Below, piece by piece: positions 25,966 to 35,085 of a stretch of DNA of 43,322 nt. Each line of letters begins with the position of its first letter. Position 1 is the first letter of the stretch. Below the pieces are notes generated by a model that was given only the letters and a program-made list of their open reading frames with translations, ran no database searches and was not told where the DNA came from. A program made the translations under genes and the position numbers. Location of the stretch: the NCBI GenBank assembly GCA_003702495.1, contig REGH01000004.1, positions 2,706-46,027 of the forward strand, given 5' to 3'. This DNA comes from Candidatus Nitrosopumilus sp. (lineage in GTDB: Archaea; Thermoproteota; Nitrososphaeria; Nitrososphaerales; Nitrosopumilaceae).

Positions 25966-26838
25966 ATGACAGAGCTTACAGAACTCTTGAAGCAGGTCAA
26001 AAACCTCGATATCAAGACCAAAAATCTAGTTGAAGGCATGGAATCAGGTGCCTATAGGTCCAGATTTCGAGGTGGAGGTATAGAATTTTCTGAAGTCAGA
26101 GAATATGCTGCAGGTGATGATGCACGAAGAGTCGATTGGAATGTTTCAGCACGATACAATGATCTTTTTGTAAAAGAGTTTGTCGAAGAAAAAGAACTCA
26201 ACGTATATGTCATTATGGACATGTCTGCAAGTAACGATTTTGGTTTTGTTAAAAGTAAAAAAGAACTTGGATTTGAAATAACAGCTTCTCTAATGTTTTC
26301 TGCATTAAAGAACAATGACAGAGTTGGATTGGGTCTATTTACTGACTCTTTAGAAAAATTTGTTCCTGCAAAGAAAGGAAAAAAACACATGATGGAAATT
26401 TTGAAAAAATTATTAGAATACACGCCAAATAGTACTCAAACTGATATCTTTAGATCACTATCAGAGTTACAAAAAAATCTAAAACGAAGAAGCGTTGTTT
26501 TCGTTGTTTCGGACTTTATGTCAGATTCATTTGTAAAACCATTACGATATCTAAAACTAAAACATCAGGTCATTCTAGTAAATATTTCAGATATTCGTGA
26601 AACAGAGATTCCGCAAATTGGTCATGTGTATCTAGAAGATGCAGAATCTGGAGAACAAATTCTAGTCAATACATCTGATAAAAAATTCCAAGAAGAATAT
26701 TCTAATCTCATAAAAAAAACAAGAGAAGAAACTGAATATGAAATGAAAAAGTTAGGAGTTGATTTTTTGAATCTCTCAAATGAAGAACCATTTGACGTTA
26801 CATTTAATCGCTATATTCATAGCAGGAGACGAAAGTAA
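25966..26838 (+). CDS. DUF58 protein of the MoxR operon
   Basis: A soluble 290-residue DUF58 protein. The family signature is complete: FRGGGIEFSEVREYAAGDD and RRVDWNVSARYNDLFVKEF (about residues 34-75), then a VWA-like fold with VIMDMSASNDFG holding a DxSxS metal site. DUF58 proteins nearly always accompany MoxR ATPases and are thought to be substrates or adaptors. The ATG is nine bases after the moxR stop, and its own stop abuts the VWA gene, so all are in one mRNA. Confidence 0.93.
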   Translation: MTELTELLKQVKNLDIKTKNLVEGMESGAYRSRFRGGGIEFSEVREYAAGDDARRVDWNVSARYNDLFVKEFVEEKELNVYVIMDMSASNDFGFVKSKKELGFEITASLMFSALKNNDRVGLGLFTDSLEKFVPAKKGKKHMMEILKKLLEYTPNSTQTDIFRSLSELQKNLKRRSVVFVVSDFMSDSFVKPLRYLKLKHQVILVNISDIRETEIPQIGHVYLEDAESGEQILVNTSDKKFQEEYSNLIKKTREETEYEMKKLGVDFLNLSNEEPFDVTFNRYIHSRRRK

Positions 26839-27789
26839 ATGGAAATTCATTTTGAATATCTTTATGCATTATTTTTGCTTTTGATAATCCCTGGATTGTA
26901 TGTTCTTTATGCAAAATACAATTCTGAGAAAAAAGATTCAATCATGAAGTTCAGCTCGCTAAAAATTGTAAAAAAATCTGTGATGGGTAAAAATTTCCTA
27001 AGAAAGCATTTGCCATTTGTTTTGATGATGGGAATTCTTGGATTGGCAATTATTGGTCTTGCAAATCCTCAGATTCCAACATTATCAGTTGAAAATGGAA
27101 TCAACTTGAGCATAGTTTTGGATGGTTCAGAGAGTATGGCAGCCACAGATTACGAGCCTACACGCCTAGATGCAGCAAAGAATGCCATTAGTAATCTGAT
27201 TTTGAAAATGGGATCACAGCACAATGTGGGAGTTGTTCTCTTTGAGTCTGGTGCTACCACAGTTTCTTATCTTACACCAGACAAAGACAAGTCAATTAAT
27301 GCACTTTCATCAATAGAGCAGGGACTAGGTGCTACTGCAATTGGAGATGGACTTGCACTTGGAATAGACATGGCCTCATCAATTCCTGATAAGAAAGGTG
27401 TTGTAATCTTACTTAGTGATGGAGTTCACAATTCAGGATTTGTAACACCTGAAGAGGCAATAGAGTATGCAAAAAATAACAATGTCCAAATCCATACAAT
27501 CGGATTAGGTTCAGTTGAACCTGTTTTTCTAAGAGATGACATCTATGGTGAACCGCAATATGCAGAACTGGATGAAGATACACTTGTTACAATTGCACAA
27601 CAAACTTCTGGAAATTATTACAAATCACTTGACGACCAAACACTAAATGAAATTTTTGTCAATCTCAGTTCTAATTTAGATTATGAAATGGAATACTCTA
27701 CAATACGAGATTGGTTTATCGCTGCTGCAATTGGACTGTTACTAATTGATGCTTACATAATTTACGGCAGGTATAGAATTGTCGCATAA
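26839..27789 (+). CDS. BatA-like membrane VWA protein
   Basis: 316 residues with two N-terminal helices (about 8-24 and 57-75), a VWA domain outside or inside the membrane, and a C-terminal helix (FIAAAIGLLLIDAYIIY). The MIDAS metal site is intact: D95-G-S97-E-S99, a Thr in GATAIGDG near 166, and Asp in LLSDGVHN near 197. This is the arrangement of Bacteroides BatA, encoded with MoxR and DUF58. VWA domains bind protein partners through a metal ion, here perhaps surface or secreted proteins. It starts with ATG directly after the DUF58 stop and overlaps the next gene by 11 bases. Confidence 0.92.
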   Translation: MEIHFEYLYALFLLLIIPGLYVLYAKYNSEKKDSIMKFSSLKIVKKSVMGKNFLRKHLPFVLMMGILGLAIIGLANPQIPTLSVENGINLSIVLDGSESMAATDYEPTRLDAAKNAISNLILKMGSQHNVGVVLFESGATTVSYLTPDKDKSINALSSIEQGLGATAIGDGLALGIDMASSIPDKKGVVILLSDGVHNSGFVTPEEAIEYAKNNNVQIHTIGLGSVEPVFLRDDIYGEPQYAELDEDTLVTIAQQTSGNYYKSLDDQTLNEIFVNLSSNLDYEMEYSTIRDWFIAAAIGLLLIDAYIIYGRYRIVA

Positions 27790-29122
27790 GTTTTCATTTT
27801 TTAAAAAAGATTTTACCACAATCTTTCTTCTATTACCGCTAATCCTTGTAAATCCTGCATTTGCACAATCTACAGAAATTCAAATGGATTGGTTAATTGA
27901 AGGACAACTTGAAAAAGAAATTGTTACAACACAAGAAGCTGAAATAGTTTCAAATTATGAAGAACTTGTAGAAAAAGAAGTAAAACCAGTCTATGACAAA
28001 TTTATCACTGGTAACAAGTATTCAATGGGTGATTACAAAATTACAATTGATTCTGAAGAAGGTCAAGTTCTAGCTGGAATGCTAATTGAACAACGTGATC
28101 TTCGACAAGATAGTTTTAAACATAAAATAAAATATTATGACAGATTTTCAGATGGCTATGTCCAAATTGCAGAAGCTCTGTTAGATCCTATTGGGGATTC
28201 CAAATATCTCATCAAAGGTCAGGCTTTTGACTATAATCCAAACTCAAATCTGGAGCTTTTTGTGCTTGAGCGTGGCTATACTATGGATAATTTGGAGGCA
28301 ATTCCAAATGATATCTTTACACCAAAGGAATTCACACTAGGACGACAATTAATGGGTGAAGCCACACGTAGTGGTGAAGGTGAATTTGATCTAAGAGAAT
28401 ATTCTCCAAACTATCTCTTACTCAATAAAGAACAAATTCAAGAAAGAATGAATGAAGCATTCTCAGAACAAACTTCACAACTCTTTGATGGAATATTGTC
28501 TGGAGAACAACTTCCACCTGGTAAACTACCTGAACTTGGCATAGGAGTTTCTTCACCTACAAGTGAGTCTGAAAGCATATTTGATAATTTCAAATTTGAA
28601 AAACCAAAATTCGAAAACACAAGACATGTACGTGATTCACTACAGAGCAATCCATTCCAGATAACCGATCCTGCACAAAGCCTTGAAAATATTTCATTGC
28701 TATTGATGATTCCAGTATTTGTTGCATTGGCAGTATTTGGATATCTATTACGCAAGAAATTATCTCAAAGAAAACCTCAAGAACCAGTATTACTTGTATC
28801 AAAACCTCAAACTGACTTTAGGGAATTAACTCAACAAATGATACACAAATCTCAGAGTCTGTTTGATAACAACCAAAGAAAAGAAGCTTTTGAAGCTCTC
28901 AGTCAGGCAATCAGATACTATTATTCACAAAACATGGAAATTTACAAAGAAATGACAAACCATGAATTACTTAGTGTACTCAATAAGTCAAAGTCTGATG
29001 CATATGGTAAGGTAAGAGGCTGGTTGTTGCTTTGTGGAAGTGTAGAGTATGCAAAGTATGATTCTAGTGATGCTGACTTTAAAGATGCACTATCAAAATT
29101 CACAAAGGAGGTTTCTAAATAA
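27779..29122 (+). CDS. Secreted/membrane protein with DUF4129-like cytoplasmic tail
   Basis: 447 residues: signal peptide (to about NPAFA-QSTE), a large extracytoplasmic region (about 30-300), one transmembrane helix (about 305-325, ISLLLMIPVFVALAVFGYLL), and a helical cytoplasmic tail (about 340-447: QQMIHKSQSLFDNN...AIRYYYSQ...LLSVLNKS) resembling DUF4129, which often follows MoxR-DUF58 operons. The extracytoplasmic part starts with a TEIQMDWLIEGQL segment and is not otherwise recognised. TTG 27779 overlaps the VWA gene by 11 bases, and its stop TAA overlaps the ATG of the next gene. The tail may pass information between MoxR inside and substrates outside. Confidence 0.75.
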   Translation: MSHKFSFFKKDFTTIFLLLPLILVNPAFAQSTEIQMDWLIEGQLEKEIVTTQEAEIVSNYEELVEKEVKPVYDKFITGNKYSMGDYKITIDSEEGQVLAGMLIEQRDLRQDSFKHKIKYYDRFSDGYVQIAEALLDPIGDSKYLIKGQAFDYNPNSNLELFVLERGYTMDNLEAIPNDIFTPKEFTLGRQLMGEATRSGEGEFDLREYSPNYLLLNKEQIQERMNEAFSEQTSQLFDGILSGEQLPPGKLPELGIGVSSPTSESESIFDNFKFEKPKFENTRHVRDSLQSNPFQITDPAQSLENISLLLMIPVFVALAVFGYLLRKKLSQRKPQEPVLLVSKPQTDFRELTQQMIHKSQSLFDNNQRKEAFEALSQAIRYYYSQNMEIYKEMTNHELLSVLNKSKSDAYGKVRGWLLLCGSVEYAKYDSSDADFKDALSKFTKEVSK

Positions 29123-30453
29123 TGAATCTCAAAACCACTTCGTTATTTGGAATTACTCTTCTTTTACTTGCAATTTCACTTCAAAGTCCAGCTTTTGGCA
29201 ATAATTCTGAGCCTGAAGTATTCCCTGATTGGGTTAGGCAAGCCACTTCCATCTGGATAAATGGACAAATCTCTGATTCTGAATTTTTAGCACTAATTCA
29301 GAATGTTCTAGATAAAAACATCTTGCCTGATGAGATGGAATCCCGAGAAATTCTACAGAATACTGCAAAAACCGTAATTCAAGATATTCCAGAATTATAC
29401 GAAGAAAAAACTGCAGAATTGATTCCATATTGGGTTAAGGATAGAGCAGAATGGTGGATTGATGGAAAAATAAATGATCAGCAATTTCTTAGAACAATAC
29501 ATTACCTAAGAGAAGTTGGATATTTGGAATACAATGCTGAACAAAGTATTTTTTCAAATGATCAAACATTCCAATTAAGTCTTGAAAAATATTTGTTAAA
29601 TGACAAAGAAATTCTGAATATCACAAAAGAAACAAAGTGGAGAATGTTTTCAACTGCGTATGAATTTGAAGAAAAAGAAGGTGTTGTAGACTCTGTCAAA
29701 GTTATCTTTAATGATATTACTAGAGTGTACGAACCAATTTTTTACAAATTCAAAGTACCTACATTAACATTGGAAATATCTGAATTTAACAACAAAAATG
29801 ATCTAAATAACTATTGGACTTCGTTTGAAAATAAAGATAAGGTATTTGATTTAGCATATCTTACTGGAAACCCAAATAGTAATTCTGAATGCATGTTTAA
29901 TTACACTACAGAAGGTGCATTAACTTCTTGTATCTATGACAATTTCATAGTACACGTTGTAATATTTGATCAACATAATGAACACTACAATTATGATAAT
30001 TCTAATTTAATTTTAGATGAAAACGAGCCTACAACTAGGTTCATGAGTGAAATTTTGAAAAAAATTGCTCATTACAAAAATGATTACATAAACTCTCAAT
30101 TATACCATGTACTACAAGGAGACATTCACGAAAATGTTTCACAAGGAACTTCTAACTTAATCCAAACTGTGCCAAAATCTATTGAACCAGAAAGATCTGC
30201 AATTCAAGGTGTAGAAAATTTTTCATGTCTTCGTGATGACTTTGGTTTGGTAACAATTTCAGGCCAATATCATAATGATAATCTGAAACGATCTCAAGTA
30301 GAACTTGAAATATCATTTATTGATGCTAAAGGGAATATGGTGGGCAAAACTAGTACCACCTTTACTGATTTACAAGAATTTGAATCAAAAAGATTCGTAG
30401 GCCATTCAAAATGGAATGAAAATTTCAGTTCCTGCCAAATTGAGATAAAGTAA
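29122..30453 (+). CDS. Secreted protein with N-terminal pair of Trp-rich modules
   Basis: 443 residues: signal peptide (to about PAFG-NNSE), then two Trp-rich modules, here at the N-terminus (about 34-68 FPDWVRQATSIWINGQISD; about 101-136 IPYWVKDRAEWWIDGKIND). A mixed domain follows (about 145-340), and the end is FxLYD-like (GLVTISGQYHNDNLKRSQVELE). The first module has I-W in place of WW. Last gene of the MoxR operon; its ATG overlaps the previous stop by one base. Having the modules next to the signal peptide shows they are portable units. No anchor is seen. Function is unknown; it is probably a client or partner of the MoxR/VWA machinery. Confidence 0.78.
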   Translation: MNLKTTSLFGITLLLLAISLQSPAFGNNSEPEVFPDWVRQATSIWINGQISDSEFLALIQNVLDKNILPDEMESREILQNTAKTVIQDIPELYEEKTAELIPYWVKDRAEWWIDGKINDQQFLRTIHYLREVGYLEYNAEQSIFSNDQTFQLSLEKYLLNDKEILNITKETKWRMFSTAYEFEEKEGVVDSVKVIFNDITRVYEPIFYKFKVPTLTLEISEFNNKNDLNNYWTSFENKDKVFDLAYLTGNPNSNSECMFNYTTEGALTSCIYDNFIVHVVIFDQHNEHYNYDNSNLILDENEPTTRFMSEILKKIAHYKNDYINSQLYHVLQGDIHENVSQGTSNLIQTVPKSIEPERSAIQGVENFSCLRDDFGLVTISGQYHNDNLKRSQVELEISFIDAKGNMVGKTSTTFTDLQEFESKRFVGHSKWNENFSSCQIEIK

Positions 30454-30459
30454 GGATCT

Positions 30460-30486
30460 AATGGTACATTTATCGAATGAACCATT
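30460..30486. promoter_or_regulatory. Palindromic operator candidate, site C
   Basis: A 27-bp palindrome: AATGGTACATT (30460-30470), centre TATCG, AATGAACCATT (30476-30486), differing from site B only at the outermost base pairs and one central base. It ends four bases before a TATA-like TTATATT (30491-30497), which is about 27 bases before ATG 30521. The centre-to-start distance is 48 bases, against 47 for sites A and B. Confidence 0.72.
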
Positions 30487-30520
30487 CTCATTATATTCAA
30501 AACTAGGTTTTACACTTCAT

Positions 30521-32332
30521 ATGACAAATAGTATGGGCAGAATTGCAATTTTTGCATTTATGATGATTTTAACATCTACAATTACAATGTCGACTGTCTA
30601 TGCTGATACTGGTTTTACTAATGTAAAAAAATCTGCAGGAATTATTATGAAATTCTGTGCAAATGAAACTTTCAAACTACAAGATTGTCATGAAAGATAT
30701 GATGGAATTGGTTGGACTGATAGAGTTAATGTTTTGATTTATGCTCCAGGATGGAATGAAGATGAATACAAAATTGAACAAATAGGAACTTCTTCAAATC
30801 CTATTGTTGTTTATACTGATGCTGCACGTGTAGACAATGTAGAATTTACAGAAACTGGTCCCGATACGGGTGTGTTTATGGGAGTAGTAAAATTAACAGG
30901 AGCAATGATGTATACTGTTCATGATACTTATCTTACTACAGTAAAAACACCTGGAATGACTATGGATGGAGTAATGTCGATGCAGATGGTGATGGGACAA
31001 GGTATGACAATGGTGATGAATGATGTATTATCTGCACATGATAGAGCAGTAATGATTGCAACATCTACCCAAGATGGAAGATTAACAGTTGATTGGGAAT
31101 ACAATGAAGATGAACATGTTTACCGAAGCGCATCCTATACTTGGCAAATAGGTCAAGCTGAATTCCACAAAGACACCTACGATGTAAATGAAAAAGTTAC
31201 ATTCTTCATTAGAGATACTGACTTGTGGAAACACCATAGAGAATTTTTCACAAATTATGTTAAAGTATACTCTGATTCAGATAAAGCAGGAATCTTTGTT
31301 GGTGTACAATATGTAAAAGATATGGATCATGCAACTATTCAGAATGCAGTCTATGAACGTCACTTGACTGAACCAGCTGCAAGTTCATTAACAAAGTATA
31401 CTCCTGATGGCGAATGGAAGACTTACCTTTGGACTGAACCAGGTGGTGTAATTGGTGTTGATCAAGATTACAACTTTAATCTAATGGCTCATGATGGATT
31501 AACAGATATCCATGAAATGGGATTATCATATGATATGGATATTTTCCTTAATGGTGAACTACTTGAATCAAGAAATGATCAATATTGGGTAGATGGACAA
31601 GGTGTAGAACCAGTTCGCTTTGATGAAAGAGGTTCTGCTAAAATTGTAATATCTAACATCTTTGATCAAGGTCAATCAGTAGATTTTTCATTCCAAGTAG
31701 CCCCTGAAGCAATTTTAGAAGAAGTTGTACCTAGACATGGCTCCTTTGAGGAAGGGAATGTTCCAAACTACTTTGTAGGATATGAGCATCCACATCACAT
31801 CAATTACCTTCCAGGAGAGTTCTTTATGACTACTGGTGACTCTTCTCAAGAACAAAATAGATTGAGAGTTGCAAATGGTGATACCATCTACATTGAATAT
31901 GAAGACATTACACTACCACGACCATACACAACAGCTGATACTATGGAAATAGTTGCAAAAGCATTAGTTCTTGATACAGGAGTTCATATGGTTTCAGATG
32001 ATTCAGAATTATTTGTTGAAACACCAAGAACAACAATCACTCCAGTTTCAGCTGATATTGACATTCCAAACTGGGTAAAGAAGAATGCAATGTGGTGGTC
32101 TGATGGACAAATCAATGATCCAGACTTTGCAAAAGGTATTGAATATCTAGTTCAAGAAAACATCATTACTGTTCCAACAACTGAAGAAACAATTGATGAA
32201 GAAGCAAACATAACATCAATTCCTATTTGGGTAAGAAATAATGCCGCATGGTGGTCTGAAGGTCATCTAACTGATGTAGAATTTGCAAATGGAATTAAAT
32301 TCTTGATGGCTTCTGGCTTAATCAAAGTCTAA
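30521..32332 (+). CDS. Secreted protein with Met-rich segment and two Trp-rich modules
   Basis: The frame opens at 30461, but that ATG lies inside site C. ATG 30521 is 27 bases after the TATA centre and gives 603 residues with signal peptide (GRIAIFAFMMILTSTITMST, then VYA-DTGF). Domains in order: an S-layer-like domain (DRVNVLIYAPGWNEDEYKIE, FTETGPDTGVFMGVVKL), a Met-rich stretch (about 143-168, e.g. MDGVMSMQMVMGQGM), a second beta domain (WQIGQAEFHKDTYDVNEKV), a DMDIFLNGELLESRN domain shared with the 32376 protein, and two Trp-rich modules (about 515-551 and 567-603). FTETGPDTGVF recalls thaumarchaeal S-layer-like Ig repeats. The Met cluster could bind Cu(I). It is a single-gene unit under site C. 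Function is unknown. Confidence 0.82.
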   Translation: MTNSMGRIAIFAFMMILTSTITMSTVYADTGFTNVKKSAGIIMKFCANETFKLQDCHERYDGIGWTDRVNVLIYAPGWNEDEYKIEQIGTSSNPIVVYTDAARVDNVEFTETGPDTGVFMGVVKLTGAMMYTVHDTYLTTVKTPGMTMDGVMSMQMVMGQGMTMVMNDVLSAHDRAVMIATSTQDGRLTVDWEYNEDEHVYRSASYTWQIGQAEFHKDTYDVNEKVTFFIRDTDLWKHHREFFTNYVKVYSDSDKAGIFVGVQYVKDMDHATIQNAVYERHLTEPAASSLTKYTPDGEWKTYLWTEPGGVIGVDQDYNFNLMAHDGLTDIHEMGLSYDMDIFLNGELLESRNDQYWVDGQGVEPVRFDERGSAKIVISNIFDQGQSVDFSFQVAPEAILEEVVPRHGSFEEGNVPNYFVGYEHPHHINYLPGEFFMTTGDSSQEQNRLRVANGDTIYIEYEDITLPRPYTTADTMEIVAKALVLDTGVHMVSDDSELFVETPRTTITPVSADIDIPNWVKKNAMWWSDGQINDPDFAKGIEYLVQENIITVPTTEETIDEEANITSIPIWVRNNAAWWSEGHLTDVEFANGIKFLMASGLIKV

Positions 32333-32375
32333 GAATTTTTGTTAACTTAAAATAATTTACAAAATATTGATTTTC

Positions 32376-34253
32376 ATGAATCAGAAATTCTTTCTTGGAT
32401 TATTTTCGCTAGTCCTTGTTTTTGGTTCAATAGATGTGGCATATGGTGGTGGTTCTGGTAGTGAAGAAAGTGATGTTCTCTTTATCAATCAAAATTATTT
32501 CAAAGTACAATTAGAAACAAGTCCATCAATTTTAGAGGGAGATGAAGAACATGTTGTTTTTGATATTACTACAATCAATGACGATATTGGACAAATAGTC
32601 TTAGGTGCTGAACATAGAGTTGAGATTTTTGATGGGCAAGGAAACCTAGTTGTTGAATTTGATGCATATTCTCCTGATGAGAAAATACAGACACTAATTG
32701 TGCCAAGTCAGGCTGTGAATTTTGTGGGTGAAACTGCTGAAAATGGTGCCTGGCTAGCCTCAAATGATTCTCCTCTGATTATTGAGGCTCCTCTATTCTT
32801 GCAAGGAGGTTTGGTTGATGTTCAAATGACATTATTATCAATTGAGAATGAACCTGTATCTGGAACTGAAACAACATTTCAAATTTTGTTTACAATGGGA
32901 GAATTCATTCCATTTTCTATTGATGTTGATGATGTAACTCATGATTTGATGTTTGCAACATACTTTGATAAAATAGAAAACTTTCACTATGATCAAAGAA
33001 ACAAAAAATTAACTGCACATATGCCATTTAATTGGGATGAAGACTTTATTGAATCAATACCGTTTGTTCACGCTGAATATTATATTCCAAAAACCGTAGA
33101 TATCTTTGAAAATTATGAAATCATATTGAGTGTAAATGACATATCTTATTTTGGTACAATTGATCGTTCTGGTGATGAAGAAATTGTAGTTCACTTTTTA
33201 CTTTCATCAAAGAAATTACTAAAGATGATTGATGAAAATACTCCAGAACTAAGTGATAAAATGATCTTTGGTATAGAGTCAGGCAAAAAAAGAGATGTTC
33301 AAAAAAGTGATGCGTCACTAGAAGATGGTGACAAAGTAATTCAATTGTCTTCTGAAGAAGACTGGAAATTTCATTTATCACTATCTCCTAAAGGAAAAAT
33401 CAATCCTGGTAATGATGTTACATTACACATAGAATTTCATGATCCAATTTCTAATGTAATTATTCAACAAAATGTTTATGATCTAGATATTTTTCTTAAT
33501 GGAAGGATTGTAGAATCAAAACAAGGATTAGAGGCATCTGATGGAACAGATTCTGTTAAAATAAATTTTGATCAAACAGGCTCTGCACTTGTAAGAATTT
33601 CAAATGTAAACAACTTTGATACTTCTGGAGAATTTTCATTCCAAGTATCTGAACCAAAAGAAGAATTGATTGGTGATCATCTTGTAGATATTGGCATTGG
33701 AACATCAATACCCGGATGTGAAACCGATGACTCTTGTTACCTGCCTCCAAGCCTGAATATTGAGCCTAATCAAGTCGTATTATGGGATAACAAGGATAGT
33801 TCTGCTCATACTGTTACTTCTGGAACCCCTGATGAGGGCACTTCGGGTATTTTTGATAGTGGAATAATTGCTGCCGGAGAAAAATTTTCCTTCAAATTTG
33901 AAGAAAATGGAAGTTATGATTACTATTGTACTCTTCATCCATGGATGATTGGATCAATTACTGTTGGAGAAACAAAACCTGCAGTTCCTGAATGGATCAA
34001 AAACAACGCTGGTTGGTGGGCAGAAGGTGCAATTGATGATGATGCCTTTGTTCAAGGAATTCAATATTTGATCAAAGAAGATGTTCTACGCATTCCTCCT
34101 ACATCTTCAAGTGATGCTTCAGGCTCTAATGAAATTCCAGCATGGATTAAGAACAACGCAGGTTGGTGGGCAGAAGGTGCAATTGATGATGATGCCTTTG
34201 TTCAAGGAATCCAATATTTGATAAAAGAAGGGATTTTACAAATTCAAAATTGA
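32376..34253 (+). CDS. Cupredoxin-containing surface protein with two Trp-rich modules, paralogue 4 of 4
   Basis: About 625 residues from ATG 32376 (TTG 32367 also possible; TTAAAATAA at 32347-32355 suits the ATG). After the signal peptide (to about VAYG-GGSG) the family ectodomain shows APLFLQGGLVDV, YFDKIENFHY and MPFNW...VHAEYYIPKTV. A DLDIFLNGRIVESK domain follows, shared with the 30521 protein. Next comes a cupredoxin domain with H478 (SAHTVTSGT), C518, H521 and M524 (YYCTLHPWM), then two Trp-rich modules (about 537-573 and 587-623). The cupredoxin matches the 17378 protein in motifs, including the Cys pair before it. It probably carries electrons or copper at the surface. There is no PEFG signal or membrane anchor. 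Confidence 0.86.
   Translation: MNQKFFLGLFSLVLVFGSIDVAYGGGSGSEESDVLFINQNYFKVQLETSPSILEGDEEHVVFDITTINDDIGQIVLGAEHRVEIFDGQGNLVVEFDAYSPDEKIQTLIVPSQAVNFVGETAENGAWLASNDSPLIIEAPLFLQGGLVDVQMTLLSIENEPVSGTETTFQILFTMGEFIPFSIDVDDVTHDLMFATYFDKIENFHYDQRNKKLTAHMPFNWDEDFIESIPFVHAEYYIPKTVDIFENYEIILSVNDISYFGTIDRSGDEEIVVHFLLSSKKLLKMIDENTPELSDKMIFGIESGKKRDVQKSDASLEDGDKVIQLSSEEDWKFHLSLSPKGKINPGNDVTLHIEFHDPISNVIIQQNVYDLDIFLNGRIVESKQGLEASDGTDSVKINFDQTGSALVRISNVNNFDTSGEFSFQVSEPKEELIGDHLVDIGIGTSIPGCETDDSCYLPPSLNIEPNQVVLWDNKDSSAHTVTSGTPDEGTSGIFDSGIIAAGEKFSFKFEENGSYDYYCTLHPWMIGSITVGETKPAVPEWIKNNAGWWAEGAIDDDAFVQGIQYLIKEDVLRIPPTSSSDASGSNEIPAWIKNNAGWWAEGAIDDDAFVQGIQYLIKEGILQIQN
34011..34210 (+). repeat. Two 50-bp identical direct repeats, 150 bp apart
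   Basis: Bases 34011-34060 and 34161-34210 are identical by eye and encode the cores of the two Trp-rich modules of the 32376 protein, again with a 150-base (50-residue) period. Confidence 0.75.
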
Positions 34254-34293
34254 AAAATCTTATTATACAAATTTCATTCAAACTAAATAACTA

Positions 34294-35052
34294 ATGTTAC
34301 CATTACGAGATGAAAATCCTCATCCACCAGGATTCAAACCAAAAATTACAATTGGATTAATCATACTCAATGTTGTAATATTTTTCTATGAAGTAATGGT
34401 CACTGGTCAATTTTGGGAGTTTTCAAATCAAAGAGCTGCGTTCATGTTCTTTGAATGGGGTGCAGTTCCTAGCTGTGTAACTGGTTTTTCATCAATGATT
34501 CAACCCGGAATTTCTTGCCCTGATACTCCATACTTTTCCTTACTTAGCTCAATGTTCATGCACGGTGGTTTAATGCACTTGGGTGGTAACATGTTGTTTT
34601 TGTGGATCTTTGGTGACAACATTGAACTAAAGTTTGGTAAAGCAAAATTTCTTTTAATTTATCTTGCATGGGGAATTGGTGCAGGTCTAGCTCACATTGT
34701 AATTGATCCTACAAGTTCTATTCCTGCAGTTGGTGCCTCAGGAGCAATATCTGGTGTTCTTGGTGCATACTTGGCAATGTTCCCACGAGTTAGAATTACT
34801 ACATTCCTTATGTTGGGATTCTTTTGGAGAATGATGCATATCCAAGCAAGATGGTTCTTGCCATTTTGGTTAGTATTTCAAAACTTGTTGCCGTTTTTCA
34901 TAGGTGGTTTTGGTGTTGCAGGTGGTGGTGTTGCATACATGGCACATATTGGAGGCTTTGCAATAGGATTTGCAACTGGTTATCTCTACAAAAAAACACA
35001 CAGTTCTGAATACACATATGGAACACGATATGGTTACCGTCCAGATTATTGA
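34294..35052 (+). CDS. Rhomboid-family intramembrane serine protease
   Basis: Rhomboids cut membrane helices inside the bilayer. The 252-residue protein has about six helices. The catalytic serine is S149 in GASGAISG, and the partner histidine is H218 in MAHIGGFAIG. The family HGGLMHLGGNMLFLWIFGDN segment is present. It has the conserved start RDENPHPPGFKPKITIGLIILNVV. ATG 34294 has a TATA-like TTATTATA at 34260-34267. Its place after surface-protein genes suggests possible substrates, but nothing in the sequence proves it. Confidence 0.93.
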   Translation: MLPLRDENPHPPGFKPKITIGLIILNVVIFFYEVMVTGQFWEFSNQRAAFMFFEWGAVPSCVTGFSSMIQPGISCPDTPYFSLLSSMFMHGGLMHLGGNMLFLWIFGDNIELKFGKAKFLLIYLAWGIGAGLAHIVIDPTSSIPAVGASGAISGVLGAYLAMFPRVRITTFLMLGFFWRMMHIQARWFLPFWLVFQNLLPFFIGGFGVAGGGVAYMAHIGGFAIGFATGYLYKKTHSSEYTYGTRYGYRPDY

Positions 35053-35085
35053 AAGCATAAATTCCTGACTCTAGTTTGAGTTTTC

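Noticed and set aside
9522-34253. Prophage or genomic island of foreign origin
   Set aside because: No integrase, transposase, tRNA-flanked repeats or viral genes; base composition looks like the rest of the window, and promoter spacing is the same.
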